The notes below the pieces were generated by a model. The model had not been told where the DNA came from and made no database searches. It was given only the letters and a program-made list of their open reading frames with translations. From Patiriisocius sp965656925 (lineage in GTDB: Bacteria > Bacteroidota > Bacteroidia > Flavobacteriales > Flavobacteriaceae): a stretch of 64,000 bases of DNA. A program made the translations under genes and the position numbers. Location: positions 26,852-90,851 of the forward strand of contig CBFHMO010000001.1 of assembly GCA_965656925.1 (NCBI GenBank), written 5' to 3'. Shown here one piece after another: positions 42,533 through 51,483 of this stretch. The first letter of the stretch is position 1. The number at the start of each line of letters is the position of its first letter.

Positions 42533-43438
42533 TTATGCAATCATATCATCAAAAGCAATGATGGTGGTATATCCTTTATTTTTAAAATAGGCCATGTCTT
42601 GTTTGCTTCCTGTAGCGAGTACAAAGTCTCCTCCCCAGGCGCCAAGGCTTTTTATGGAGTTTGGATAGTCATTAAATAATAACTCTTTAACAGTGGCTTG
42701 TCCCAGAAGTAAAGCTATTTTCTTTTCATGTGCATCTAGAATTCTTTCTAGATCTTCAAGGGTGTAACAAACAAGCGCTTTTTTGCTTAAATCTGTAATG
42801 GCCTCAAGTATCCTTGGGTCTTTCTCTATTTTCTTGTAAGTGTTAATTGCCTGTTTACTATCTTGTTTTTGGTTGAGGTGCACAAAAAACAAATGATCTG
42901 TAAAGCTCCAAGTAAGCGTGCAGGGTTGCACCTGTGGCATGTTATCTTTTAGGGTATAAAAAATAGGGGTATTATGCTGCGCTGCAGCAATATCATACCC
43001 ACTGCCCCCAAAACTTTCTTTTAAGAGGGTAAAGCCATCTATTTGAGCCCACTGTGCTATGTTGTTGATAAGGGTAGAGGAAGTTCCTAGCCCCCAATCT
43101 CTCGGGAAATCTAATTGTGTAAGTACTGCTAAACCTTTACTTTGCTTTAAAAATGAAGTGTTGTGTATTCTAGCCGTTTGTAAAATAGTACACAGTGTTT
43201 TGGCTATTTTAGATGTATTGCTACTGGTAAGGCTTTTAAGGTCTATATGTGTTTCAAACCAAATATTACCTGTATGATCTTTACTTACCCAATCAAGGGT
43301 CATCTCGTTATTATCTGTAACAGTGAGAGATTGTCCATACCTTGTGGGTATAGCTAACGCTGTTGCTCCATCCAAAACAACATACTCTCCCGTGATTAGA
43401 AGTTTACCATGGCTTTTATATATAGTTTGCCTGCTCAC
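42533..43438 (-). CDS. GYDIA family GHMP kinase (mevalonate-pathway kinase candidate)
   Basis: A 301-residue GHMP-superfamily kinase. The start KSHGKLLITGEYVVLDGATALAIP is the substrate segment, the ATP loop is DWGLGTSSTLINN, and the family tag GGSGYDIAAAQHNTP gives it its name. The gene is one base from HMG-CoA reductase in the same operon. It is therefore the best local candidate for the phosphomevalonate kinase step, since a mevalonate kinase lies at 14335 (inference). Confidence 0.85.
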   Translation of the reverse strand: MSRQTIYKSHGKLLITGEYVVLDGATALAIPTRYGQSLTVTDNNEMTLDWVSKDHTGNIWFETHIDLKSLTSSNTSKIAKTLCTILQTARIHNTSFLKQSKGLAVLTQLDFPRDWGLGTSSTLINNIAQWAQIDGFTLLKESFGGSGYDIAAAQHNTPIFYTLKDNMPQVQPCTLTWSFTDHLFFVHLNQKQDSKQAINTYKKIEKDPRILEAITDLSKKALVCYTLEDLERILDAHEKKIALLLGQATVKELLFNDYPNSIKSLGAWGGDFVLATGSKQDMAYFKNKGYTTIIAFDDMIA

Positions 43439-43439
43439 T

Positions 43440-44753
43440 TTATGCTCTTAGTTGTTCTATAAAAGAAATCACCTCGCTATGAGATATTTGGTTTGATTTG
43501 AAATGTGCTACCGCACTTGCCTTTTCTGTATCTGTTGCTTGGATCCCGTTTAAAATATTCATTAAATGCATTTTCATGTGTCCTTTCTGGATTCCAGTAG
43601 TTACCAAAGAGCGAAGCGCAGCAAAGTTTTGTGCCAAGCCGGCAACAGCTACTAACTGCATTAATTTTTTAGCATTTGGCTTTTGTAAAAGATCAAAGGC
43701 AAAACCTACCAAAGGATGCAATGATGTTAAACCACCAACAGTACCAAGGGCAAGCGGGAGTTCAATCCACATTTTAAAAATATCATTCTCTACACTAGCA
43801 TGAGTAAGGCTACTGTAGTGGCCGTCTTTACATGCATATGCATGTACTGCTGCCTCTACTGCTCTAAAGTCATTACCAGTTGCTAGTATAACGGCGTCAA
43901 TACCATTCATGATTCCTTTGTTGTGTGTAACGGCTCTTCTTGGAGTTGCTTTTGCAATGGCTATGGCTCTAACTATCTTTTGGGCAAAAACGCGACCTTC
44001 CAAATCTTTTTGCGCTAAAAGATCTACATGACAAGATACAGAGGCTCTAACCACACATTCTGGAGTATAATTGGATAAAATACTCATGACAACCTCTGGA
44101 TAGGTTTGTGAGGTGTTAAATGCTTTATAAGTTTTGGCCTCTCTTTCAAGGGTTTGTGCAAAGGTTTCTAAGCAGGTGTTTATAAAGTTGGCGCCCATGG
44201 CGTCCAGTGTTTCAAATGTACAATGTAGCTGAAAGAACCCTTCTAAGGTATCTGTGCTATCTATGAGCTGTATGTCAAGCAGCCCGCCTCCACGTTTTTT
44301 CATGTTTTTTTCAACCTGCGAAATGCTAGCGATTAGTATTGGTTTTATAACACCGAAAAAAGCAGTCATGTCTGCAGTATTTCCGAAGAAATTAAGATGG
44401 ACCTGTCCGTTTTTAGTAGTACTTATTACCTGGGTTGTAAAGCCGCCCTTATCTAGCCAGAATTTTGCAGCATTACTTGCAGCAGCAACCACAGAGCTTT
44501 CTTCAATGACCATTGGGATTGCATATAAATCTTGATTCACCAAAAAATTTGGCGCAATACCCATAGGCAAATAATAATTAGATATTGTATTTTCTATAAA
44601 ATCGTCATGTAGTTTTTGTAACTCCTTGTCTGAGTTCCAATACCTTTGAAGCACCTGTGTAGCTTGCTCGTTTGCCTTAAAATAGTTCTTGGAAACCCAG
44701 GCAATTTTTTGAGCCTTGGAAAGTTTTGAAAATCCTGAAATTGGATTTGACAT
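43440..44753 (-). CDS. Hydroxymethylglutaryl-CoA reductase (class II type)
   Basis: A 437-residue cytoplasmic enzyme making mevalonate from HMG-CoA. Class II hallmarks are IENTISNYYLPMGIAPNFLVN near residue 54, the catalytic Glu in EESSVVAAASNAAKFW, DAMGANFINT, the region THNKGIMNGIDAVILATGNDFRAVEAAVHAYA and LGTVGGLTSLHP. Databases often label this class degradative, but neighbouring GHMP kinases and the absence of another route in the window favour biosynthesis. A -7 box at 44773-44780 drives it. Confidence 0.93.
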   Translation of the reverse strand: MSNPISGFSKLSKAQKIAWVSKNYFKANEQATQVLQRYWNSDKELQKLHDDFIENTISNYYLPMGIAPNFLVNQDLYAIPMVIEESSVVAAASNAAKFWLDKGGFTTQVISTTKNGQVHLNFFGNTADMTAFFGVIKPILIASISQVEKNMKKRGGGLLDIQLIDSTDTLEGFFQLHCTFETLDAMGANFINTCLETFAQTLEREAKTYKAFNTSQTYPEVVMSILSNYTPECVVRASVSCHVDLLAQKDLEGRVFAQKIVRAIAIAKATPRRAVTHNKGIMNGIDAVILATGNDFRAVEAAVHAYACKDGHYSSLTHASVENDIFKMWIELPLALGTVGGLTSLHPLVGFAFDLLQKPNAKKLMQLVAVAGLAQNFAALRSLVTTGIQKGHMKMHLMNILNGIQATDTEKASAVAHFKSNQISHSEVISFIEQLRA

Positions 44754-44772
44754 ACATTTTAGTTTTAAATCA

Positions 44773-44780
44773 CAAAGATA
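44773..44780 (-). promoter_or_regulatory. -7 box of the HMG-CoA reductase-GYDIA operon
   Basis: Reads TATCTTTG on the minus strand, an exact match, 19 bases before the ATG at 44753. The nearest TTTG further upstream is 28 bases away, longer than usual. Confidence 0.55.
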
Positions 44781-44955
44781 CTATAAAGCATATTATGTTG
44801 CTTAAAATCAAAGCATCTTGAAATAATAATTTTTTATAGGGCAACTTTTTTTACTTGCGCCCTGCTATTCTTGTTTTTAACTCCAAAAAAGGGCCTAGTT
44901 TGGTATAATTTTATTAAACTTGTGATACTATAAAATTCACCTATTAAACACCATT

Positions 44956-47121
44956 ATGCGCCTAGGCTTTTTGCTCCTTTTTATTATAAGTTTTAGTGTT
45001 GCAACCGGGCAACAAAAACAGATCGATCTTGAAGAAATATGGAGCGGTAGTTTTAGAACCCAAGGCCTTGATGAGTTACGTTCTCTAAAAAGCGGTAAAC
45101 AATACGCAGTGCTTAATTATAACAGGCTCTCTGGCGGATCTTCTGTAGATGTGTATGATTACATAAGCGGTAAAAAAGTAAAAACTATAGTATCTTCTTC
45201 TCAAATAAAAGATGCGAATTATTTTTTGTCATACACCCTTAGTGAAGATGAAACTAAAGTTTTGCTAGCAACAGATTTACAACAAATTTATAGAAGATCT
45301 TCTCTAGGAACCTATTACGTGTATGACGTGATTACTGAAAAAATGATGCTTGTTTCAGAAAATAAAATACAAGAACCTGTGTTAAATCCTGCCGGAACCA
45401 AAGTGGCCTATGGATATAACAACAATATATTTATTAAAAACCTAAGCACTGGTGTTACTACTCAAATCACTAAAGACGGTCTTAAAAATAGTATTATTAA
45501 TGGGATTACAGACTGGGTGTATGAAGAAGAGTTTGCCTTTGTAAGAGCCTTTGAGTGGAATAAAGACGGATCTAAAATAGGATATATTAAATTTGATGAA
45601 ACCTCAGTGCCTCGTTTTTCTATGGATGTATACGGAACAGATTTATACCCTAGCCAACAAGTTTTCAAATATCCTAAAGCTGGAGATCCCAATGCAATAG
45701 TTTCATTGCATCTATACGATCTTGAGAGTGAAAAAACAAGTAATGTAGACTTGTCTGGGTACAACAGTTATTACATCCCAAGAATTAAATGGACCCAGGA
45801 TGCCAACGTGCTTAGCGTCCAAACTACAAATAGAAAACAAAACACCATAGATCTTATTTTTGTTGATGCCCATAAAAATGAAACCTCACTGGTGTTACAA
45901 GAAAAAGATGATGCCTATGTTGATGTTACAGACAACCTAACTTTTTTCAAAGACAATAGTTTTATTTGGACCAGCGAACGTGATGGATGGAATCATATCT
46001 ACCATTTTAGTAAAAGTGGAGTTCTTAAAAATCAAATCACTAAAGGCGCTTGGGAAGTCACTAACTATTACGGCTATGACCCAACAAGTAATACCGTTTT
46101 TTACCAAAGTACAGAAAACGGTAGTATTAACCGAGGTGTGTATAGCGTCAATGCAAAAGGTAAAGACAAGAGAGAGCTATCTGTAGCCACAGGAACTAAC
46201 AGGGCTGCCTTTAGTGCAGATTATTCCTTTTATATCAACACATTTCAAAGTGTAACCACTCCAAGTATCTTTACTTTAAATGACACCAAAACAGGAGCGG
46301 TTGTTAAACAAATTAAAGACAATACAGATTTAGCCAATAAAGTGGCAGGGTATAAAATGTCTAAAAAAGAATTTTCTACCATCTCTATAAACGGGAATGA
46401 TTTAAACATGTATACCATTAAGCCTTTGGATTTTGACCCTTCCAAAAAGTACCCTCTATTTATGTATCAATACTCAGGTCCTGGCTCTCAAAACGTAGCC
46501 AATAAATGGAACGGGAGTAATGATTATTGGCACCAAATGCTTGCCCAACAGGGGTATGTTGTAGTGTGTATAGATGGAAGAGGGACTGGTTTAAAAGGGA
46601 GAGATTTTAAAAAAGTAACCCAATTAGAGCTTGGAAAATATGAAGTAGAAGATCAAATTACTGCTGCAAAAAAACTAGGTGCTTTACCTTATATAGATGC
46701 CAATAGAATTGGTATTTGGGGCTGGAGTTATGGCGGGTTTATGTCTAGTAACTGTTTGTTTCAGGGTCCAGATACATTCTCCATGGCAATTGCAGTGGCT
46801 CCTGTTAGCAGTTGGAGGTTTTATGATACCATTTATACAGAGCGGTACATGACCACGCCTCAAGAAAATGCTAGTGGGTATGATACCAACTCACCCATGT
46901 ATCATGTGAATGGTTTAAAAGGAAAGTTTTTACTGGTGCACGGTAGTGCAGATGATAATGTACATGTGCAAAATACCACCCGTTTGGTAGAAGCCTTGGT
47001 GCAGGCCAATAAACAGTTTGACTGGGCTATATATCCAGACAAAAATCACGGTATTTATGGAGGAAACACACGCCTGCATTTGTACACTAAAATGACCAAT
47101 TTTATCAAACAGAACTTATAA
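44956..47121 (+). CDS. S9 family dipeptidyl peptidase (DPP IV-like)
   Basis: A 721-residue exported serine peptidase that cuts dipeptides, often after proline, from peptides. A signal peptide (LLLFIISFSVATGQQ) precedes a DPPIV N-terminal beta-propeller (about 95-450) and an alpha/beta hydrolase domain. The nucleophile is S591 in WGWSYGGF, the acid is in HGSADDNVH (about 664-668) and the histidine is H698 in KNHGIYGG. A POT-family peptide transporter follows after 29 bases: digest outside, import inside. Confidence 0.93.
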   Translation: MRLGFLLLFIISFSVATGQQKQIDLEEIWSGSFRTQGLDELRSLKSGKQYAVLNYNRLSGGSSVDVYDYISGKKVKTIVSSSQIKDANYFLSYTLSEDETKVLLATDLQQIYRRSSLGTYYVYDVITEKMMLVSENKIQEPVLNPAGTKVAYGYNNNIFIKNLSTGVTTQITKDGLKNSIINGITDWVYEEEFAFVRAFEWNKDGSKIGYIKFDETSVPRFSMDVYGTDLYPSQQVFKYPKAGDPNAIVSLHLYDLESEKTSNVDLSGYNSYYIPRIKWTQDANVLSVQTTNRKQNTIDLIFVDAHKNETSLVLQEKDDAYVDVTDNLTFFKDNSFIWTSERDGWNHIYHFSKSGVLKNQITKGAWEVTNYYGYDPTSNTVFYQSTENGSINRGVYSVNAKGKDKRELSVATGTNRAAFSADYSFYINTFQSVTTPSIFTLNDTKTGAVVKQIKDNTDLANKVAGYKMSKKEFSTISINGNDLNMYTIKPLDFDPSKKYPLFMYQYSGPGSQNVANKWNGSNDYWHQMLAQQGYVVVCIDGRGTGLKGRDFKKVTQLELGKYEVEDQITAAKKLGALPYIDANRIGIWGWSYGGFMSSNCLFQGPDTFSMAIAVAPVSSWRFYDTIYTERYMTTPQENASGYDTNSPMYHVNGLKGKFLLVHGSADDNVHVQNTTRLVEALVQANKQFDWAIYPDKNHGIYGGNTRLHLYTKMTNFIKQNL

Positions 47122-47150
47122 TCAATAATTAATAACTAATAATCACTAAT

Positions 47151-48737
47151 ATGGAATTTAAATTTGGGGGTTCACAAACGAACCAAAAAACAGTACTAGG
47201 ACATCCATCTGGTTTGTTTGTACTATTTTTCACAGAGATGTGGGAGCGTTTTTCTTACTATGGTATGCGAGCACTATTAGTGCTTTTCTTAATATCTTCA
47301 GTACTTGATGAAGGCTGGGGTTGGGACCGCTCTGAGGCATTGGTCTTATATGCTTGGTACACTGGGCTTGTTTACATCACACCTATTTTTGGAGGGTTAA
47401 TTGCGGATAAGATTATGGGGTACCGTAATGCAATTATTTTGGGAGCATTGCTAATGACTTTAGGACATGGTTCTATGGCTCTAGAGGGAGTTGCAGATCC
47501 ATTTTTCTACCTAGGTCTAGGTTTACTTATTGTTGGAAATGGATTGTTTAAGCCGAATATTTCATCCATGGTAGGGCAACTATATAAAGGAGAAGGAGAC
47601 CAAAAAGATGCAGGATATACCATTTTCTATATGGGTATTAATGCTGGTGCTTTTCTAGGTATTTTACTTTGTGGATACATTGGCGAGAAAATTGGATGGC
47701 ACTTTGGTTTTGGTCTAGCAGGAATCTTTATGCTTTTTGGAATGTTACAGTTCTACTTTGCTCAAACTATTTTTGGGAAGATTGGTCTTTCGCCAAATAA
47801 CCCTGAAAGTATAGAGGCCGCTAAAGAGGCTGTTGTTGAAGCTTCCAAACAAGAAACTGTTGCAGTAGATGAATTAAATGCAAACAAAGTAACCAAAGAC
47901 AGGTTGGTTGTAATAGGTATTTTAGCCTTTTTCACTATTTTCTTTTGGTGGGCTTTTGAGCAAGCGGGGGGTTCTATGACAATTTTCGCTAATGATTATA
48001 CAGATCGTATGTTAACCGGAGATGGTGCAGCTACCTTTAAGATATTTAATACCCTGTTAACTGTCATTCCTATGATTATCATAACATGGGTGCTTTCTAT
48101 GCTATTCAAACAAACCTTCTCAAAATACTCGCTATCTAATATTTTATTAGGAGCTAGTTTTGTTATTATTTGGGGTATTGTAATTTGGATGTTACAAAGA
48201 GAATGGGTGTCTGAGTCTGCAGAAGTTCCGGCTTCTTGGTTTGGAATCCTTAACTCTTTCTTTATAATTGCTTTTGCACCAATATTTTCTAAAATATGGG
48301 CCAGTAAATTAAATCCTACAGGGCCAGTAAAGTTTGCTCTTGGATTGATATTGCTCGGTCTTGGATTTGGTGTATTAGCCTATGGTTCTTTAGAGATTCC
48401 TCTTGGAGCTAAAACCGCTTCTGTGAGTATGATTTTCTTAATCTTAGCTTATTTATTGCATACTCTTGGTGAGTTGTGTATTTCTCCGGTTGGTTTGTCT
48501 TACGTAAGTAAACTTGCACCAGCGAAACTTATTGGATTAATGTTTGGAGTTTGGTTTGTAGCCAATTTTATTGCAAATACTGCGGCAGGTATTACAGGTA
48601 GTTATATGGATCCAATTCTTGAAGAAAAAGGGCTTTCTTATTTCTTTATGATATTTACTTTAATTCCTATTTCTGCAGGATTTGTAATGTTAATGTTAAA
48701 CAAAATGCTTTTGAAAAAAATGCATGGAATTCGCTAA
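47151..48737 (+). CDS. POT/PTR family proton-coupled oligopeptide transporter
   Basis: A 528-residue major-facilitator protein with about twelve to fourteen membrane segments. The POT proton motif is in TEMWERFSYYGMRALLVLF (the ExxERFxYY signature), and the second signature is IFYMGINAGAFLGILLCGYIG. It imports di- and tripeptides (family knowledge). Directly downstream of an S9 peptidase and closed by a 14-bp terminator, it completes a two-gene peptide-use operon. Confidence 0.93.
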   Translation: MEFKFGGSQTNQKTVLGHPSGLFVLFFTEMWERFSYYGMRALLVLFLISSVLDEGWGWDRSEALVLYAWYTGLVYITPIFGGLIADKIMGYRNAIILGALLMTLGHGSMALEGVADPFFYLGLGLLIVGNGLFKPNISSMVGQLYKGEGDQKDAGYTIFYMGINAGAFLGILLCGYIGEKIGWHFGFGLAGIFMLFGMLQFYFAQTIFGKIGLSPNNPESIEAAKEAVVEASKQETVAVDELNANKVTKDRLVVIGILAFFTIFFWWAFEQAGGSMTIFANDYTDRMLTGDGAATFKIFNTLLTVIPMIIITWVLSMLFKQTFSKYSLSNILLGASFVIIWGIVIWMLQREWVSESAEVPASWFGILNSFFIIAFAPIFSKIWASKLNPTGPVKFALGLILLGLGFGVLAYGSLEIPLGAKTASVSMIFLILAYLLHTLGELCISPVGLSYVSKLAPAKLIGLMFGVWFVANFIANTAAGITGSYMDPILEEKGLSYFFMIFTLIPISAGFVMLMLNKMLLKKMHGIR

Positions 48738-48756
48738 CAGCACAATTTATAAGTAT

Positions 48757-48786
48757 AAAAAACGTTCCATGTATGGAACGTTTTTT
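48757..48786 (+). terminator. Intrinsic terminator of the S9-POT operon
   Basis: A perfect 14-bp stem (48757-48770 with 48773-48786) including six A's paired with six T's; the middle pairs must open to form a loop. It ends 14 bases before the thioredoxin gene. Confidence 0.85.
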
Positions 48787-48800
48787 GTTTATTTTAGTTT

Positions 48801-49346
48801 ATGAAAAAAGCACTTTTAGTATTCGTTTTTTTAATTTCTACAGCAAGCCTTACAGCTCAAGAAATAGCTTGGATGTCAATGGACCAGGCGCTTGTTGCCC
48901 AGCAGCAAACGCCCAAAAAAATATTTATGGATGTCTACACCACCTGGTGCGGCCCCTGTAAACTACTAGATAAAAACACCTTTAGTAATCCAGATGTCAT
49001 TGCTTATATAAATGAACACTTTTATCCTGTAAAGTTTAATGCAGAAGGCGAAGACCCAATCACATATAAAGGGTTTACCTACACAAATCCAAATTACAGA
49101 GCGGGTAAACGCGGTAGAAATGCTACTCATTTTTTTGCAGATGCTTTAAAGCTTCAAGGGTATCCTAGTTTGGCATTTTTTGAGAGTGACGGGACATTAA
49201 TACAGTCTATAGTTGGGTATCAAACACCTCAAGAGCTAGAGCTATATTTAAAAATGATTGTTACAGATCAATATAAGGAGATTACCACCAGAGCACAGTG
49301 GGATATATATCAAAAGAATTTTAAAGGTACTTTTAAATCCAGATAA
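48801..49346 (+). CDS. Exported thioredoxin-family protein
   Basis: A 181-residue protein with a signal peptide (FLISTASLTAQ) and a thioredoxin domain with a classical CGPC site (TTWCGPCKLLD, C50 and C53). The later segment LQGYPSLAFFESDG holds the cis-proline. It probably reduces or isomerises disulfides in the periplasm. It converges with comEC: the two stops are 3 bases apart and its terminator is inside comEC. Confidence 0.9.
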   Translation: MKKALLVFVFLISTASLTAQEIAWMSMDQALVAQQQTPKKIFMDVYTTWCGPCKLLDKNTFSNPDVIAYINEHFYPVKFNAEGEDPITYKGFTYTNPNYRAGKRGRNATHFFADALKLQGYPSLAFFESDGTLIQSIVGYQTPQELELYLKMIVTDQYKEITTRAQWDIYQKNFKGTFKSR

Positions 49347-49349
49347 TAC

Positions 49350-51371
49350 TTATTGCCATATAAAAGCTCCCTTTTCATAGGTGCTATGAAAAGGGATCTT
49401 TTTTTCAATGCATGTTTCCCTCCAGCGATCAACATAACTTTTATAATTACTTCCATCGGCGATGATACGCCTGGGCGATACGCTATCTATAAAACGCGCA
49501 AGATGTATTTGCGTATTTTGCGTTAATACAACAACTGGTTTTTGTAAGACTTTTGGAAACACTCCAACACTATCCAAAATTAAAACAGGTATCTCTTTAA
49601 AGGTAAACATATTAGGTAATTTTTTTTGTGCACTACTGCTATTGTAATTTGCTGTTTTGTAACTTGAAATTAGACTAGCCATAGCGGGAGTTATACTGTC
49701 TGGCACCAACAAAGTTGTTTGGTGTTTTTGTTTAACCCCAAGGAGTGTTTGTTTGTATTTGTGAAATACAATAAGATGAGCGGGTGTTGGATATACCTTC
49801 ATTATGGTTAAAACCCCCAAGGCAATCCCGCAAGATCCCAGGCAAAGCATCAGGTTCTTGAAATTCCATTTTCTGCACACCCATAACAAGCAAATAATCA
49901 CACCATAGCTTACAAATAAAAACGGCTTAGGAAAATAAATTTCTTTAAATAAAAAAGCATTTTGCGTGGCTACCCAAGTAATAAAATCATTGAGTATGGC
50001 TATTATATTTCCATAGATTTTTGCCAAACTATCTGGCACAATAGTAAGACATCCAAGAATTACTATAAAAAAACCAATACTCAATACCCCGCCCAGTAAA
50101 GGCAATACAATGATGTTGGTAATGAAAAACAACCCTGGAAATTGATTGAAATAATAAATGCTTAATGGCCCAAGACCAATTTGAGCTGCAAGGGTAACGG
50201 TCATGGTATTCCATAGTAGTTTGGCTAGTTTGTTACCAGGGGTGTAATAGCTTGCAAGTTTGGGTTGTAATGTAATAATCGATAAAACGGCTAGGTAGCT
50301 TAATTGAAACCCAACCTGGAACAAATACAAAGGGTTATAAAAAAGTAAGCAACTAAATGACAAACTAAGGGTGTTAATAGTACTGGTTTTTCTACCCAAA
50401 GCTTGCGCCACTGCAAAAAAACTAAACATAGTAACCGCCCTGCACACAGAGGCAGATAATCCTGTAAAAAGGGCATAACACCACAAACTCAAAACAATAG
50501 TAATACTACGAATAATTTCTCCTTTTTGAAGTCTAGTTACGGGAGCTAGTAGAGTTAGTAATATATCATATAGTATCCCCACATGTAATCCAGAAACTGC
50601 TAATATGTGTACGGCTCCTGCAGCCGCATAAGCTTGGTATATTTGTTTGTCTAAGGCTCTTTTTTGTCCTAATACTAATGCCTGTATAACGGCTAGTTCT
50701 TTTTGAGAAATGCTTGTTTGTGAAAGTTTATAAATGCAGTAGTTTCTAAATTGCTCTGCAGCTCCTTTTAAAGAAGATGCTGCTGGCTGTAGTTTTAAAA
50801 TCTCATTATAGCTGCTATGAATTTCGTGATATATGCCTTGATTTTTTAAATAAGCTGCATAGTTAAATTGGTACGGGTTTTTTGGCCCAACTACAGGAGT
50901 TAATTTTTCATTTAATATAATCCTATCACCAATAGTAAGTGGTTTTGCTAGACTGTCTTTGGTAATTAGGTAAACTATATCCCCTTTGCACGAAACTCCG
51001 TCTAGGGCTTGTGTGGCCGCTCTGTATTTGTAATTGTAGGTATCTGGTTTTAAGATTTCTTTAATCTGTAGTTGTACTAGCTGTCTGTTTTGGCTTAGTG
51101 TATGTATGTAATGCTCTTGCTGAAATTCAGGAATTGTGATTTGGTATTTATAACACCCAAGAGATATAAAAAACACACATAATGTAATCCCAAACCATGG
51201 GCTGTTGTAGAAACTATTTTTATTTGCATACCAAAAAATGCTCATTACCAAAAGCAGCAAACAAACTAGGGGCAATAATAGTGGGAGGAAGTTAGCCTTA
51301 AAAAAACCAATACTAATACCTATAGCAAAAGCTATAGCGGTTGTAATTATAAACGGGTTGGAGTGTTTCAA
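49350..51371 (-). CDS. ComEC/Rec2 family DNA-uptake channel, lacking a functional-looking MBL domain
   Basis: A 673-residue inner-membrane protein for transport of single-stranded DNA during transformation. It has N-terminal membrane segments with a DUF4131 domain, then the competence domain with VHILAVSGLHVGILYDIL and SLWCYALFTGLSASVCRA, about ten segments in all. The last ~150 residues are soluble, but the HxHxDH metal site of full-length ComEC is not present; only a remnant-like fold is possible. Confidence 0.88.
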   Translation of the reverse strand: MKHSNPFIITTAIAFAIGISIGFFKANFLPLLLPLVCLLLLVMSIFWYANKNSFYNSPWFGITLCVFFISLGCYKYQITIPEFQQEHYIHTLSQNRQLVQLQIKEILKPDTYNYKYRAATQALDGVSCKGDIVYLITKDSLAKPLTIGDRIILNEKLTPVVGPKNPYQFNYAAYLKNQGIYHEIHSSYNEILKLQPAASSLKGAAEQFRNYCIYKLSQTSISQKELAVIQALVLGQKRALDKQIYQAYAAAGAVHILAVSGLHVGILYDILLTLLAPVTRLQKGEIIRSITIVLSLWCYALFTGLSASVCRAVTMFSFFAVAQALGRKTSTINTLSLSFSCLLFYNPLYLFQVGFQLSYLAVLSIITLQPKLASYYTPGNKLAKLLWNTMTVTLAAQIGLGPLSIYYFNQFPGLFFITNIIVLPLLGGVLSIGFFIVILGCLTIVPDSLAKIYGNIIAILNDFITWVATQNAFLFKEIYFPKPFLFVSYGVIICLLWVCRKWNFKNLMLCLGSCGIALGVLTIMKVYPTPAHLIVFHKYKQTLLGVKQKHQTTLLVPDSITPAMASLISSYKTANYNSSSAQKKLPNMFTFKEIPVLILDSVGVFPKVLQKPVVVLTQNTQIHLARFIDSVSPRRIIADGSNYKSYVDRWRETCIEKKIPFHSTYEKGAFIWQ
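49362..49405 (+). terminator. Intrinsic terminator of the thioredoxin gene, inside the end of comEC
   Basis: A perfect 12-bp stem (49369-49380 with 49384-49395, loop GTG) followed by ATC and T7. In the minus frame the same bases code for PFHSTYEKG, close to the ComEC C-terminus. Confidence 0.9.
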
Positions 51372-51483
51372 ACTATAGGTATCAAAGACCTATAACCTTG
51401 GGAGCTTTTTTAAAAGTACTAAAAATTTATAAACCACTTTGTTTTGGTTTGCGCAAATATGTTTTTAACAACCCTTGTAGGGT

